Made by a program: the position numbers and the translations under genes
The notes under the pieces: model-generated
Databases searched by the model: none
Seen by the model: the letters and a program-made list of their open reading frames with translations, nothing else
What the model was told of the DNA's origin: nothing
In this document: positions 48,043 to 57,373 of the stretch, one piece after another
Position numbering within the stretch: the stretch's first letter is position 1
Layout of the letters: each line of letters begins with the position of its first letter
Source of the DNA: Anabaena subtropica FACHB-260
GTDB lineage: Bacteria > Cyanobacteriota > Cyanobacteriia > Cyanobacteriales > Nostocaceae
Assembly (NCBI RefSeq): GCF_014697105.1
Contig: NZ_JACJRF010000027.1
Span: 1 to 64,000 of the forward strand
Reading direction: 5' to 3'
DNA length: 64,000 bases

Positions 48043-48804
48043 ATGATTGAACAGCAATTTTCTGGGGAAACCACAGTCATATTTGAGCAGTTGTGGAATA
48101 TTACCAAAGAACTCCGCCAGAAACTAGACGCACGTTTTGAGTTACAACCAGATCAGTCTACCAAAGATTTACAAAGTTATTCTGCTCAGGTAGGAGCAGC
48201 CCACGGTTCACTGAATACTTTCTCTGGTGCAGAAATTGATTGGCTAGTGCATTCATGGTTGCGCGAACCCAACTCAGGTTTTTGCAATATGCACTTAACT
48301 ATTTGGTTGGATTCACACATTCGTGTTCCCCATTTAGCTTTTGCCTTTGCTACCGTACCACACTTATTCTTCTACATGGATTATATTGCACGTAGCGATT
48401 TATTCACCGATTTAGATTATTTAGACCGTTACTACGCACCTGCAAACGACCGATATTTAGCATTTGCCAATGACGATCGCTTCCAGCAATATATCAGCAA
48501 AACTCTCTACATTCGTCAGGTACAATCTCAGACAAGCCTTTGTTATACTAGCCCAGTCACAGATGAAACCATTGCGGCTCTAAGTTCAGTAGCTCATGAG
48601 ATGATAGATCGTTGGTTGGGTTGGGTAGATGAAGCAGAACCTGTACCAGAATCAGAACGCACTGCTTTAGCAGAACGTGATTTAATTGTCCGTCGAGCGA
48701 TCGCCGAACGCGACCCAGATAATAAAATTGCAGTACGGCTATTCGGCGAACAGATGACAGATAAATTAGTGCGATCGCTTTGGGGAGGCGACAGAATAAA
48801 ATAA
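48043..48804 (+). CDS. Red chlorophyll catabolite reductase-like protein
   Basis: 253 residues. GAEIDWLVHSWLREPNSGFCNMHLTIWLDSHIRVPHLAFAFATVPHLFFYMDYIARSDLFTDLDYLDRYYAP aligns by eye with the ferredoxin-dependent bilin reductase fold of plant RCC reductase, including the PHxxFxxxxxPxxxxxxDxxxRxDL pattern. Plant enzymes reduce an open-chain chlorophyll breakdown product; a cyanobacterial substrate is not established. GGAG (about 48030) precedes the start. The nitrilase-like and aldehyde dehydrogenase genes follow on the same strand. Confidence 0.65.
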   Translation: MIEQQFSGETTVIFEQLWNITKELRQKLDARFELQPDQSTKDLQSYSAQVGAAHGSLNTFSGAEIDWLVHSWLREPNSGFCNMHLTIWLDSHIRVPHLAFAFATVPHLFFYMDYIARSDLFTDLDYLDRYYAPANDRYLAFANDDRFQQYISKTLYIRQVQSQTSLCYTSPVTDETIAALSSVAHEMIDRWLGWVDEAEPVPESERTALAERDLIVRRAIAERDPDNKIAVRLFGEQMTDKLVRSLWGGDRIK

Positions 48805-48851
48805 TTCGTAATTCTTAATTTTACTTTTCCCCACTCCCTATTTACAAAAGC

Positions 48852-49895
48852 ATGGCAGATAACTCTAGTAATCTCAACTCATTTCGAGCTTTGGCGCTGC
48901 AAGTTACCTGTCATGCAGTGAATCAAGCAAGCGATCGCCAAGAAGCTGGATTGATGATGCACAATACTATTAACCGCTTGGCACAACAAATCGCTGCGAG
49001 TATTGCTTTCATTGGTTTTGACTGTCGCTTAATTGTCCTACCAGAATATTTCCTGACAGGTTTCCCGATGGGAGAACCCTTGCAATTATGGGCGGATAAA
49101 GCCTGTTTGGAAATTGACGGTGCTGAATACGAAGCATTGGGGAAAATTGCCCAGAAACATCAAATATTTTTGGCTGGTAACGCCTACGAACTTGACCCCA
49201 ACTTTCCCCAACTTTACTTTCAAACCTGCTTTGTTATTGACCCATCGGGATCAGTAATTTTACGTTATCGAAGGTTAAATTCTTTATTTGCTCCCACACC
49301 CCATGATGTCTGGGATAAATACCTTGATTGTTACGGCTTAGAGGGTGTGTTTCCCGTGGCTAAAACTGCCATTGGTAACTTAGCAGCTTTAGCATCAGAA
49401 GAAATTTTATACCCAGAAGTGGCGAGATGTTTAGCAATGCGAGGAGCAGAAATTTTCCTCCACTCCACCTCTGAAGTGTATAGCCAAAACCTCACCCCCA
49501 AAGATGCAGCCAAAATTACTCGCGCCGTCGAGAATATGGCTTATGTGGTTTCAGCTAATACCGCAGGTCTAGCTAATAGCCCCATTCCCATTGCTTCCGT
49601 TGATGGCGGCTCAAAAATCATTGACCATCGGGGCATAATTTTAGCAGAGACTGGTGCAGGCGAGAGTATGGCAGCCTTTGCCGAAATAGACCTAGCCGCA
49701 TTAAGACGCGATCGCCAAAGACCAGGGTTATATAATTTACTATCTCGTCAAAGATTTGAGATGTATGCTCAAAGCTATAGTCAGTCACAATTTTACCCAG
49801 CCAATACTATGCTGGATCAGGAAGTAGACCGCAAACATTTTATACAAACACAACAACAAACCATTAAACGCCTAACTGAGTTAGGAATTATTTGA
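48852..49895 (+). CDS. Nitrilase-superfamily protein lacking the catalytic Cys and Lys
   Basis: 347 residues with the carbon-nitrogen hydrolase fold: RALALQVTCHAVNQ at the start, the catalytic-type Glu in LIVLPEYFLTG, and GAEIFLHSTSEVY. At the Lys site (normally YRK) it reads YRRLNSL; at the nucleophile site (normally ICxDxxYPE) it reads LASEEILYPE, with Ser instead of Cys. Both substitutions lie in well-aligned blocks, so it is either a pseudoenzyme or uses other chemistry. It begins 47 bases after the RCCR-like gene. Confidence 0.75.
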   Translation: MADNSSNLNSFRALALQVTCHAVNQASDRQEAGLMMHNTINRLAQQIAASIAFIGFDCRLIVLPEYFLTGFPMGEPLQLWADKACLEIDGAEYEALGKIAQKHQIFLAGNAYELDPNFPQLYFQTCFVIDPSGSVILRYRRLNSLFAPTPHDVWDKYLDCYGLEGVFPVAKTAIGNLAALASEEILYPEVARCLAMRGAEIFLHSTSEVYSQNLTPKDAAKITRAVENMAYVVSANTAGLANSPIPIASVDGGSKIIDHRGIILAETGAGESMAAFAEIDLAALRRDRQRPGLYNLLSRQRFEMYAQSYSQSQFYPANTMLDQEVDRKHFIQTQQQTIKRLTELGII

Positions 49896-49926
49896 TGGTT
49901 GACCAATGACTCATGACTATTGACAA

Positions 49927-51345
49927 ATGACCAAAACAATAGAAGTTCGTAACCCACGGACTGGAAAATTTGATTATGTGATTATACCGCCACCGCCGAG
50001 GTTGCTGGCACAGCAATGTAACCGGGCGCGGCGGGCGCAATCTCGTTGGCAACAATTGGGCGTAGAAGGCAGAATTAGCGCCTTACAGCAATGGAAACAA
50101 GGCATACTATCTAGGCGAGAACAGCTAACAGATGCGTTGGTGAATGATACGGGCAGATTATCTACAACTGTATTAGAAATTGATTCGTTCCTGGCCAGCA
50201 TCGATCGCTGGTGTGGTTTAGCGCCAGAATTACTGCAAGAATCTGCCAAAAATACCAGTATTCCGTTTATCGCCTTACAACAAGCATCTGTTCCCTACTC
50301 CTTAGTTGGTGTCATCAGTCCGTGGAATTTTCCCTTGTTACTATCGATGATTGATACAATTCCGGCATTGCTGGCGGGTTGTGCGGTAGTTGTCAAACCC
50401 AGTGAAATTGCACCCCGGTTTGTAGCACCACTGTTGATAGCACTAAATACAGTTCCTGACTTACGAGATATCTTAATTTTTGTGGAGGGAGCCGGGGAAA
50501 CTGGGGCTGCATTGATTGATTGTGTAGATTTGGTATGTTTTACAGGTAGTGTCGCCACTGGACGAGAAGTAGCAGAAGTTGCAGCCAGACGCTTTATTCC
50601 AGCTTATCTGGAATTGGGAGGCAAAGATCCGGCGATCGTTTTAGAATCAGCCGATTTAGACTTAGCAACCTCAGCTATTTTATGGGGCGCAGTCGTCAAT
50701 ACAGGACAGTCTTGTTTATCTATTGAACGAATTTACGTCGCTGAATCTATATTTGAAGAGTTTTATCATCAACTAATAGCCAAAGCCCATCGTCTACAAC
50801 TAGCTTACCCCTCAGTTGAAGATGGAGCGATCGGCCCCATCATTGCCGAAAGACAAGCGGGAATTATTAACAATCATATTTTAGAGGCAGTGGAGAAAGG
50901 AGCAGTAATTCACTGCGGCGGTAAAGTTGAGGAATTAGGCGGCGGTTGGTGGTGTCGTCCCACAGTGCTAACTCAAGTCAACCATTCCATGAAGGTGATG
51001 ACCGAAGAGACTTTCGGCCCCATTATGCCAGTAATGCCCTTTCCCACCGTTGAGGAAGCGATATATTTAGCCAACGACTCAATTTATGGACTTAGTGCGG
51101 CGGTATTTGCTGGATCAGAAGATGAAGCCTTAACAGTAGCCCGCCAATTAAATGTAGGTGCTATTAGTATTAATGATGCTGCCCTCACCGCCATTATGCA
51201 GGAGGGAGAGAAAAATGCCTTCAAATTTTCTGGCATGGGTGGTTCGCGCATGGGTGCAGCAGGTTTGAAGCGGTTCCTGCGAAAACAGGCATTTTTGATT
51301 AAAACCAACTCTGCCAGGAACCCTTGGTGGTTTGATGTCCATTAA
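49927..51345 (+). CDS. Aldehyde dehydrogenase family protein
   Basis: This 472-residue NAD(P)-dependent dehydrogenase has GVISPWNFPLLLSM for coenzyme binding, PSEIAP, FTGSVATGREVA, the Glu of YLELGGKDPAIV and the nucleophile Cys of NTGQSCLSIERIYV. It oxidises an aldehyde to an acid. It follows the nitrilase-like gene by 31 bases, so the three genes probably form one operon. The substrate is unknown. Confidence 0.9.
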   Translation: MTKTIEVRNPRTGKFDYVIIPPPPRLLAQQCNRARRAQSRWQQLGVEGRISALQQWKQGILSRREQLTDALVNDTGRLSTTVLEIDSFLASIDRWCGLAPELLQESAKNTSIPFIALQQASVPYSLVGVISPWNFPLLLSMIDTIPALLAGCAVVVKPSEIAPRFVAPLLIALNTVPDLRDILIFVEGAGETGAALIDCVDLVCFTGSVATGREVAEVAARRFIPAYLELGGKDPAIVLESADLDLATSAILWGAVVNTGQSCLSIERIYVAESIFEEFYHQLIAKAHRLQLAYPSVEDGAIGPIIAERQAGIINNHILEAVEKGAVIHCGGKVEELGGGWWCRPTVLTQVNHSMKVMTEETFGPIMPVMPFPTVEEAIYLANDSIYGLSAAVFAGSEDEALTVARQLNVGAISINDAALTAIMQEGEKNAFKFSGMGGSRMGAAGLKRFLRKQAFLIKTNSARNPWWFDVH

Positions 51346-51349
51346 ATAA
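51333..51349 (+). repeat. 17-bp direct repeat, copy 1
   Basis: TGATGTCCATTAAATAA is the end of the aldehyde dehydrogenase gene and is repeated exactly at 52573-52589 inside the WD40 remnant. The stretch 51350-51659 between the copies has no gene I can support. Confidence 0.75.
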
Positions 51350-51659
51350 ATAATGTCCAAATTAAAGAATTATTGTCATATTTACTTTAAACAGTAGAAG
51401 TCGCTGAAAGTCTTAATTGATAAGGCTTTAGGTAATTTTTCTATCAAAGCACTCAATCAAATAAATTTAAAGTAAATGGTGTCATAAATGCCGTAAGCTT
51501 TTAAGTTAAATGATGACATATTTTTTTAGAAAAGCTTATGCTCATAACGCTCATCAGCAAAGCATTTTCAGCTTTATATGCCGAGGTTGAATAACTTTTA
51601 GTACCCGAAGGCAATGACTTGACTTTCAAGACATCGCCACAAACAGAAATAATTTAAAA

Positions 51660-52616
51660 TTAAAGCTGATTGAGGAATTTCTTAACCTCCAGGTACTCCT
51701 CAGTTTCAGTTTTTCCTTGCTGCCGATAGAGAGTCGCAGCCGTGTTAAAATCCACTATCGTTTTGTGCTTATTATGAAAATCAGCATAGCACTTGCCCCG
51801 ATGGTAATAAGCATCAGCATGATCTGGATTAAACTGAATCACTAGATTCAAGATTAAGATCGCGTCTGAAAAATTTTTTTCTTCTGCTGCGGGAAAGTTT
51901 TCTTCGTCCTTAATCCTTTGTAGTGCTTGCTCATATAACTTTTGAGTACCTTTTTCTGGTTCCCACACATAATTTTGACAAGTTTCCCAAGCTTGTCTCT
52001 CTACTTCAGTTTGAGGATTCTTGAGAACAGGATGGTAGCGGAGGCGATCGCATCCTACTTGCAACCAATATACCCAATCAACTGGCCACAAACGCACTGT
52101 GCCATCCACACCGCTACTGACAACCTGCTTTCCAGTTGGATCAAAATCTACAGATGTAACACGAAATTTGTGACCAATAAACGGTGAACCAACAGCATTC
52201 CCCTGTTGATCCCAAAGTCTAACAGTGCCATCAACACTACCACTAATTATTAGTGTGCCATCAGGACTAAAAGCTACGCAAGTAACACTGTCTTCATGAC
52301 CAGTGAAGGGATTACCGATAATGTTACCTTCTAAATCCCAAAGTTTCAGTACACCAGCAAAACCACGACCACTGAGAGGATCATTATTGATACTACTTAT
52401 GATGTATTTTCCATCTGGACTAAAGGCTAGACAATCAACCCAACAACCATCAACTCTAGAAGGTTGAATGATAGATTGACCATTAATGTTCCATAGTCCA
52501 AGACTACCATCAGAACTTCCACTGGCAAGCATTGCTCCATCAGGACTAAAGGCGATAGAAGTAATCCGTGACTGATGTCCATTAAATAATTCTTTAAAAC
52601 TGACAATAATTATTTA
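51660..52616 (-). pseudogene. WD40-TPR protein missing its N-terminal part
   Basis: The minus-strand frame opens after a stop near 52617 with no ATG and reads IIIVSFKELFNGHQSRITSIAFSPDGAMLASGSSDGSLGLWN; the first ATG is at 52532. Four WD40 repeats follow (SPDGKYIISS, SPDGTLIISGSVDGTVRLWD, DPTGKQVVSSGVDGTVRLWP), then a C-terminal TPR-like region (HADAYYHRGKCYADFHNKHKT). Full proteins of this class have many more repeats and often an N-terminal NTPase or peptidase domain. The loss point is next to tRNA-Ala. Confidence 0.7.
52573..52589 (+). repeat. 17-bp direct repeat, copy 2
   Basis: Second copy of TGATGTCCATTAAATAA, in the first visible codons of the WD40 remnant (LFNGHQ on the minus strand). 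Confidence 0.75.
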
Positions 52617-52625
52617 ATGTACAAA

Positions 52626-52698
52626 TGGAGAATAGGAGACTCGAACCCCTGACCTCTGCGGTGCGATCGCAGCACTCTACCAACTGAGCTAATTCCCC
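52626..52698 (-). tRNA. tRNA-Ala (anticodon CGC)
   Basis: The minus strand folds into a full cloverleaf: acceptor GGGGAAT with ATTCTCC, D-arm GCTCAGTTGGTAGAGT, anticodon stem CTGCG/CGCAG with loop ATCGCAC (anticodon CGC, reading GCG), and T-arm GGTTCGAGTC. CCA is not encoded. The anticodon arm overlaps a HIP1 octamer. Confidence 0.93.
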
Positions 52699-52740
52699 TT
52701 GTGAATGCAGAGTTATACACCCTGATACACTTATCATATT

Positions 52741-53469
52741 TTAACACTCAGGTACACTAGGTTTCATCTCTTTTTGCGAATAAACTTCCTGAACTCGTTC
52801 TAGTTCCAAATCAGTAAGATAATCCACGGTCCAATTACAGCAACGCTGAAGCATATGAAAGGGGTAAGTATTCGCCACACCAGCTACTTGCATTTGTGCT
52901 TGTTTAGCTGCTTGTATTCCTGGTGGAGTATCTTCAATGGCTAGACACTCTTGTGGTTGTAGATGCAAATCAGAATATTTTTGATTAAATTTTTCCACTG
53001 CCAACAAATAACCATCGGGTTGGGGTTTACTGGTGGTGATATCATCACCCGCTACAATAACAGTAAAATATTCAGCCAAATTGGCGCGTTCAAACACCAG
53101 TTCTATTTCTTGGCGAACAGCACCACTGACTAACCCTAGTTGCAGATTACTCGATCGCGCTTGATATATTAAGTCTTCTACACCTGGATACAACGGTAGT
53201 TTGTCAAGCTTTCCGAGTTCTTGCACATAAGCTTGGGCTTTACGGTGCAGCAACTGAGTTAAATACTCTTCTGTAGCTACTCTACCGCGATTCATGAGCA
53301 GTTCTTGAAAATAAGCGCGATCGCTCCTTCCTAATGAAGCTTGACGTTCTTGCACTTTTTGGGGTTGGAGATTTTCTTGAATGAGAATCTCATCTATCAG
53401 TTGTAGGTGGATGCGCTCATCGTTAATGATTACGCCATTAAAATCAAACAGAATTGCCTTTAAACTCAT
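52741..53469 (-). CDS. HAD-superfamily hydrolase, beta-phosphoglucomutase-like
   Basis: 242 residues. The first HAD motif is LFDFNGVIINDE: the second acidic residue that usually makes the DxD motif is Asn (DFN). LGLVSGAVRQEIE and STSKPQPDGY with EDTPPGIQAA complete motifs II-IV. The DxN exchange is unusual for sugar-phosphate phosphatases and may lower activity or alter the specificity. It overlaps the methyltransferase gene by 4 bases. Confidence 0.85.
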   Translation of the reverse strand: MSLKAILFDFNGVIINDERIHLQLIDEILIQENLQPQKVQERQASLGRSDRAYFQELLMNRGRVATEEYLTQLLHRKAQAYVQELGKLDKLPLYPGVEDLIYQARSSNLQLGLVSGAVRQEIELVFERANLAEYFTVIVAGDDITTSKPQPDGYLLAVEKFNQKYSDLHLQPQECLAIEDTPPGIQAAKQAQMQVAGVANTYPFHMLQRCCNWTVDYLTDLELERVQEVYSQKEMKPSVPEC

Positions 53470-54368
53470 GCCGTTATGCCAAAAGCTGGAGACTCTAAAC
53501 CCTCCAAATTATTATTATCTATTGCTGGTATATGTTGTCTGACTTTTGCTTGTGTAGTTCCATCTTTTACAGGAATGGGTTTTACACCACTACTTACTTG
53601 ATGTATCCACCAAACTTCTTCAGTTCGCACCGCCTCAAATCCCACCGCACCCATCCGCGCATCTACACTATCAGCAGCATACTCACGAATGTAAGGCTCT
53701 TCAAAAATATCGTTGAGCCAATCTAGCTGACGTAGGCTTTTCTGACTCCCATCAAGAATCAATACTTGTCCACCAGCTACCAACAATCGGAAACATTCCT
53801 GTAGAATTGTCTGGCATACTACAACTGGTGTTTCGTGGAACAACAAAGAAGCTGTCACTAAATCAAAAGAAGCATCTGGGAAACTGGTGGTTTCTGCGTT
53901 CCCATGTCGCCAGCTGATATCTAAACCCTCAATTTTGGCTTTATCTTCTGCCCTTATCAGCATATAGGGTGATAAATCCAAACCAATGACATCCGCTTGA
54001 GGGAAAGCCTGCTTTAACATTAATGTGGTGGAACCCGTACCACAGCCTAAGTCAAGTATGCGTCTTGGCTGGACTTTCACCGCATCAATTAACGCTTGAC
54101 GCACCCAAGTCTCATTGGGTGGTAGAGCGTATTCCGTAATTGGGTCGTAGCTGACGGCTGCACTAGAATTGAGATATCCCCCCTCAATACCGTGAAAGTT
54201 CTGGTGATTGTAGTACGAGGGAATTATGACATCAGTTCTGCGGAAGCGATCGCTTTCTTTCTCCCAGTCGATACTTTGAGCATAACGTCGCCACTTATCC
54301 TCATCCATCAAAAACCGGACTACAGGAGATAGAAAATTGCCCCAAATTGTATTTGGACGCGCTGCCAT
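53466..54368 (-). CDS. Class I SAM-dependent methyltransferase
   Basis: 300 residues. RRILDLGCGTGSTTLMLKQAFP is motif I, ADVIGLDLSPYML motif II, and DLVTASLLFHETP and LLVAGGQVLILDG motifs III-IV. The N-terminal 90 residues contain a helical cap (VRFLMDEDKWRRYAQSIDWEKESDRFRRTDVIIPSYYNHQNFHGIEGGYLN) shared with cyanobacterial homologues. Substrate unknown. The stop is coupled to the HAD gene. Confidence 0.88.
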   Translation of the reverse strand: MAARPNTIWGNFLSPVVRFLMDEDKWRRYAQSIDWEKESDRFRRTDVIIPSYYNHQNFHGIEGGYLNSSAAVSYDPITEYALPPNETWVRQALIDAVKVQPRRILDLGCGTGSTTLMLKQAFPQADVIGLDLSPYMLIRAEDKAKIEGLDISWRHGNAETTSFPDASFDLVTASLLFHETPVVVCQTILQECFRLLVAGGQVLILDGSQKSLRQLDWLNDIFEEPYIREYAADSVDARMGAVGFEAVRTEEVWWIHQVSSGVKPIPVKDGTTQAKVRQHIPAIDNNNLEGLESPAFGITA

Positions 54369-54664
54369 AAAGTTGAGTTAGCCTTGGTTATCTTGTATCT
54401 TACACCTTCTGCGATGAATTTTAAATTCACGTAATTTGCTGGCAAATTAGTATCATAAACTACTTCTTGACACACAATTCATTCTGTATTATGTTTGTAG
54501 TATAAAAATAGAGCAAATCAATGTTAAGTCATCTAAATTCATTACAATCAAGTTCTTAGTTAGGACTTTAGTCCTTCTTTTGAAATTAAAATCCTGACTA
54601 CAAATCTTTAACTATCTCTAATAAAAACCTTCTCTAGAAAATCCCAACTCATAAATTTGAAAAT

Positions 54665-56812
54665 ATGCCTTACGAACAATTAGAAATTAAAACACCAGCA
54701 CCTGTATTATCTTGGGCAAATCATGAACTAGGTTCAGAAGAAACCAAGATGGCTAAAAATGTGGCATCCCTACCATTTGTATTTAAACACGTAGCATTAA
54801 TGCCAGATGTTCATTTAGGAAAAGGTGCTTTAGTTGGTTCTGTAATTGCTACTAAAGAAGCAATCATTCCTGCTGCTGTAGGCGTGGATATCGGCTGTTT
54901 TGTTGGAGATACTTTAGTTCCTCTAGTTGATGGTCAATGTTATCGAATTCAAGACCTAGCAGAACAGGGAAACGAATTTATTATTTATACTTGTACTCCA
55001 ACTGGGAAAATAGTTGCAGCTCAAGCAAATGCCAAGTTAACCAGAAAAAATGCTCCACTGGTCAAAGTAATTTTAGACAATGACGAGGAAATTATTTGTA
55101 CTCCTGACCATCAATTTATGTTGCGAGATGGGACTTATAAAAAAGCTGAGTTACTGCAACCAGAAACTTCCTTAATGCCTTTTTACTCTCGGATTGACAA
55201 AGATGGTTATACTCTAATTTCTCAACCATATTCAAGTCGATGGCACAAAGCACATTGGATTGTTGCTAGATCAGGTTTACTGGGTAAAATTCCTAGATTT
55301 GAAGGTCAAATAACAGTCATTCATCACCGTAATTTCCAAACCTCTGATAACCGACCAGAAAATTTGGAATTTATGGGTAATAATGAACATTCTGCTTACC
55401 ATCGTTCTTTAGTAGAAAATAATCAACATTGGCAATCTCCTGAATTTGAACAAAAAAGAATTGCTTCCCTAGCTCACAAAGCAACAACTCCAGAAGGATA
55501 CCAATATTATGCAGAACGAGGAACTAGAAACATCCTTCAATATATGCAGCAGCAACCGGAACATTTTAAAAATGCAGTTGCAGATAATGGAATGCGGGGT
55601 AAGCAATATTTAATTGCCTACAATACTAGCGAGAAAGGAAAAGCAAAATCTCAAGAAATTGCTAACCGATACTATAAATGCGAAATTTGTGGAGCATCTA
55701 TTAAAACTCCTATTGGGCTGCACAACCACCGCAAGAAAGAACATCAATGTAATCACAAAGTAGTGGCAGTAATTCCTCTCAATTATACAGAGGATGTTTA
55801 CTGTCTCTCAGTGCCAGAATATCATAACTTTGCTCTCAAAGCTGGCGTTTTTGTACACAATTGCGGTATGAGTGCTATAAAAACACCATTTACTGGTGAA
55901 CAATTAGAAGGCAAACTAAAGAAAATACGCCTAGATATTGAAGCCGCAATTCCTACAGGTTTTAATGAAAATAAAGAAGTAGAAAAATCAGTCACTAACT
56001 GGCAACATTGGCATGACTTTAAAAACTTACACAAAGGTGTCCAAGACTTACAATCTAAAGCTATGAGACAAATGGGTTCTCTTGGCGGTGGAAATCATTT
56101 TGTAGAAGTTTGCCTAGACACAGAAAATCAAGTTTGGTTGATGCTGCACTCTGGTTCACGCAATATCGGCAATCAACTTGCTCAGTGTCATATTAGTACA
56201 GCAAAGGAGTTAGCAAAATTGGCTGGTAATAAATTACCTGATCCTGATTTAGCTTACTTTATAACTGGTACACCAGAATTTCAAGCATACTGGCATGATT
56301 TACAATGGGCGCAAGATTATGCTCGTGTCAATCGTGATGTAATGATGGCGCGTTTCAAACGCATCATTGAAAAGCATTTGGCTGGAGGAAAACTGACAAA
56401 ATCTCTATTGCAGGTTAACTGTCATCATAACTACGCCGAAAAAGAAGTACATTTTGGAGAAGATATCTATGTAACGCGTAAAGGTGCAGTCCGCGCTCAG
56501 ACAGAAGATTATGGCATTATTCCCGGTTCAATGGGAGCAAAATCTTTCATTGTTAAAGGTAAAGGTAATGCACATAGCTTTTGTTCTTGCTCTCACGGCG
56601 CTGGTCGTTTATTGTCGAGGAATAAGGCAAAAAATACTTATACACTTGATGATTTAATTGAGCAAACAAAGGGTGTAGAATGCCGGAAAGATACTGGCGT
56701 TTTAGATGAAATACCTGGTGCATATAAACCAATTGATCAAGTAATGAACAATCAAGCCGATTTAGTCGAAGTTGTAGCTACACTTAAGCAAGTTGTTTGT
56801 GTAAAAGGCTGA
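54665..56812 (+). CDS. rtcB: RtcB RNA ligase containing an intein
   Basis: The 715-residue precursor is a 393-residue RtcB ligase interrupted at the catalytic metal-binding Cys. N-extein residues 1-77 end in AAVGVDIG. The C-extein starts CGMSAIKTPF at residue 400, and includes GSLGGGNHFVEV and HNYAEKEVHF. RtcB joins 2',3'-cyclic-phosphate or 3'-phosphate RNA ends to 5'-OH ends using GTP, in tRNA repair. Splicing is required for activity because the intein separates the active-site Cys from the DIG motif. No rtcA is nearby. Confidence 0.95.
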   Translation: MPYEQLEIKTPAPVLSWANHELGSEETKMAKNVASLPFVFKHVALMPDVHLGKGALVGSVIATKEAIIPAAVGVDIGCFVGDTLVPLVDGQCYRIQDLAEQGNEFIIYTCTPTGKIVAAQANAKLTRKNAPLVKVILDNDEEIICTPDHQFMLRDGTYKKAELLQPETSLMPFYSRIDKDGYTLISQPYSSRWHKAHWIVARSGLLGKIPRFEGQITVIHHRNFQTSDNRPENLEFMGNNEHSAYHRSLVENNQHWQSPEFEQKRIASLAHKATTPEGYQYYAERGTRNILQYMQQQPEHFKNAVADNGMRGKQYLIAYNTSEKGKAKSQEIANRYYKCEICGASIKTPIGLHNHRKKEHQCNHKVVAVIPLNYTEDVYCLSVPEYHNFALKAGVFVHNCGMSAIKTPFTGEQLEGKLKKIRLDIEAAIPTGFNENKEVEKSVTNWQHWHDFKNLHKGVQDLQSKAMRQMGSLGGGNHFVEVCLDTENQVWLMLHSGSRNIGNQLAQCHISTAKELAKLAGNKLPDPDLAYFITGTPEFQAYWHDLQWAQDYARVNRDVMMARFKRIIEKHLAGGKLTKSLLQVNCHHNYAEKEVHFGEDIYVTRKGAVRAQTEDYGIIPGSMGAKSFIVKGKGNAHSFCSCSHGAGRLLSRNKAKNTYTLDDLIEQTKGVECRKDTGVLDEIPGAYKPIDQVMNNQADLVEVVATLKQVVCVKG
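54896..55861 (+). mobile_element. Intein with HNH homing endonuclease in rtcB
   Basis: 322 residues (78-399 of the precursor). It starts with Cys78 (CFVGDTLVPL), has the B-block histidine in CTPDHQF, and ends VFVHN before Cys400, so all splice residues (C1, TxxH-like block, HN, C+1) are present. The insert carries VIHHRNFQTSDNRPENLEFMGNNEHSAYH, an HNH endonuclease, and a C2H2-like zinc knuckle (CEICGASIKTPIGLHNHRKKEH). It is likely active in splicing. Homing activity is plausible. Confidence 0.93.
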
Positions 56813-56956
56813 CACTACTCGGCGTAAATAAATGCAAAGTTGGTGGTTACTCCAGCCATTTAGGAGAGGTTCTTGTCGTTTAGGGGCAATAATACCTTTT
56901 CCAAATAAATCAGAAATTTTTCAATTTCTGATTTATACCCTATCTTTGATATGAGA

Positions 56957-57091
56957 CTTCCAAATAAAAAAATATTCAAAATGTAGGGTGCATCAGTATA
57001 AATAATTTCTTGGCGATACAGCTAAGTTTTTTCTCACTGACGCACCCTACTGACCGTCAATTTGGCATAGTTTATTTTTTGGTGTTCCCTA
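56957..57091. repeat. REP-like palindrome with flanks (copy 3), MITE-like
   Basis: GTAGGGTGCATCAG (56983-56996) and CTGACGCACCCTAC (57037-57050) flank about 40 bases. The right flank matches the copy at 37686-37790. The left flank (ACTTCCAAATAAAAAAAT) and the right end (TTTATTTTTTGGTGTTCC) are imperfectly complementary, so the unit may be a MITE. The remaining gap 57092-57373 has only the AT-rich promoter of the amidase gene. Confidence 0.65.
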
Positions 57092-57373
57092 TGGGACTCA
57101 TATTTAATTTTTTCAAAACTTAAATATCTCGCTACTTCCTTATTTCCTGTTTCTACCTACATAGATAATTTCAGTCATCCAATTGGATGAGTATATATCT
57201 TAAACTATTGTTGAGCAATCATGTAAAGTTATTTTTTTTGTTACAATACGAACTTGATTAATCGACGATTTACACAGGTAGTATCTTGCTCAACTTTGCT
57301 GTAATAACGATGAGATTAATTTAACATCAAAATAGCAATTGCAGCAGTGAGGAAATAATTAGAGGATGTATCT

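Noticed and set aside
52741-53469. Calling the HAD gene a dead enzyme because of the DxN motif
   Set aside because: The first Asp nucleophile and all later motifs are intact, and variation at the second position occurs in the superfamily.
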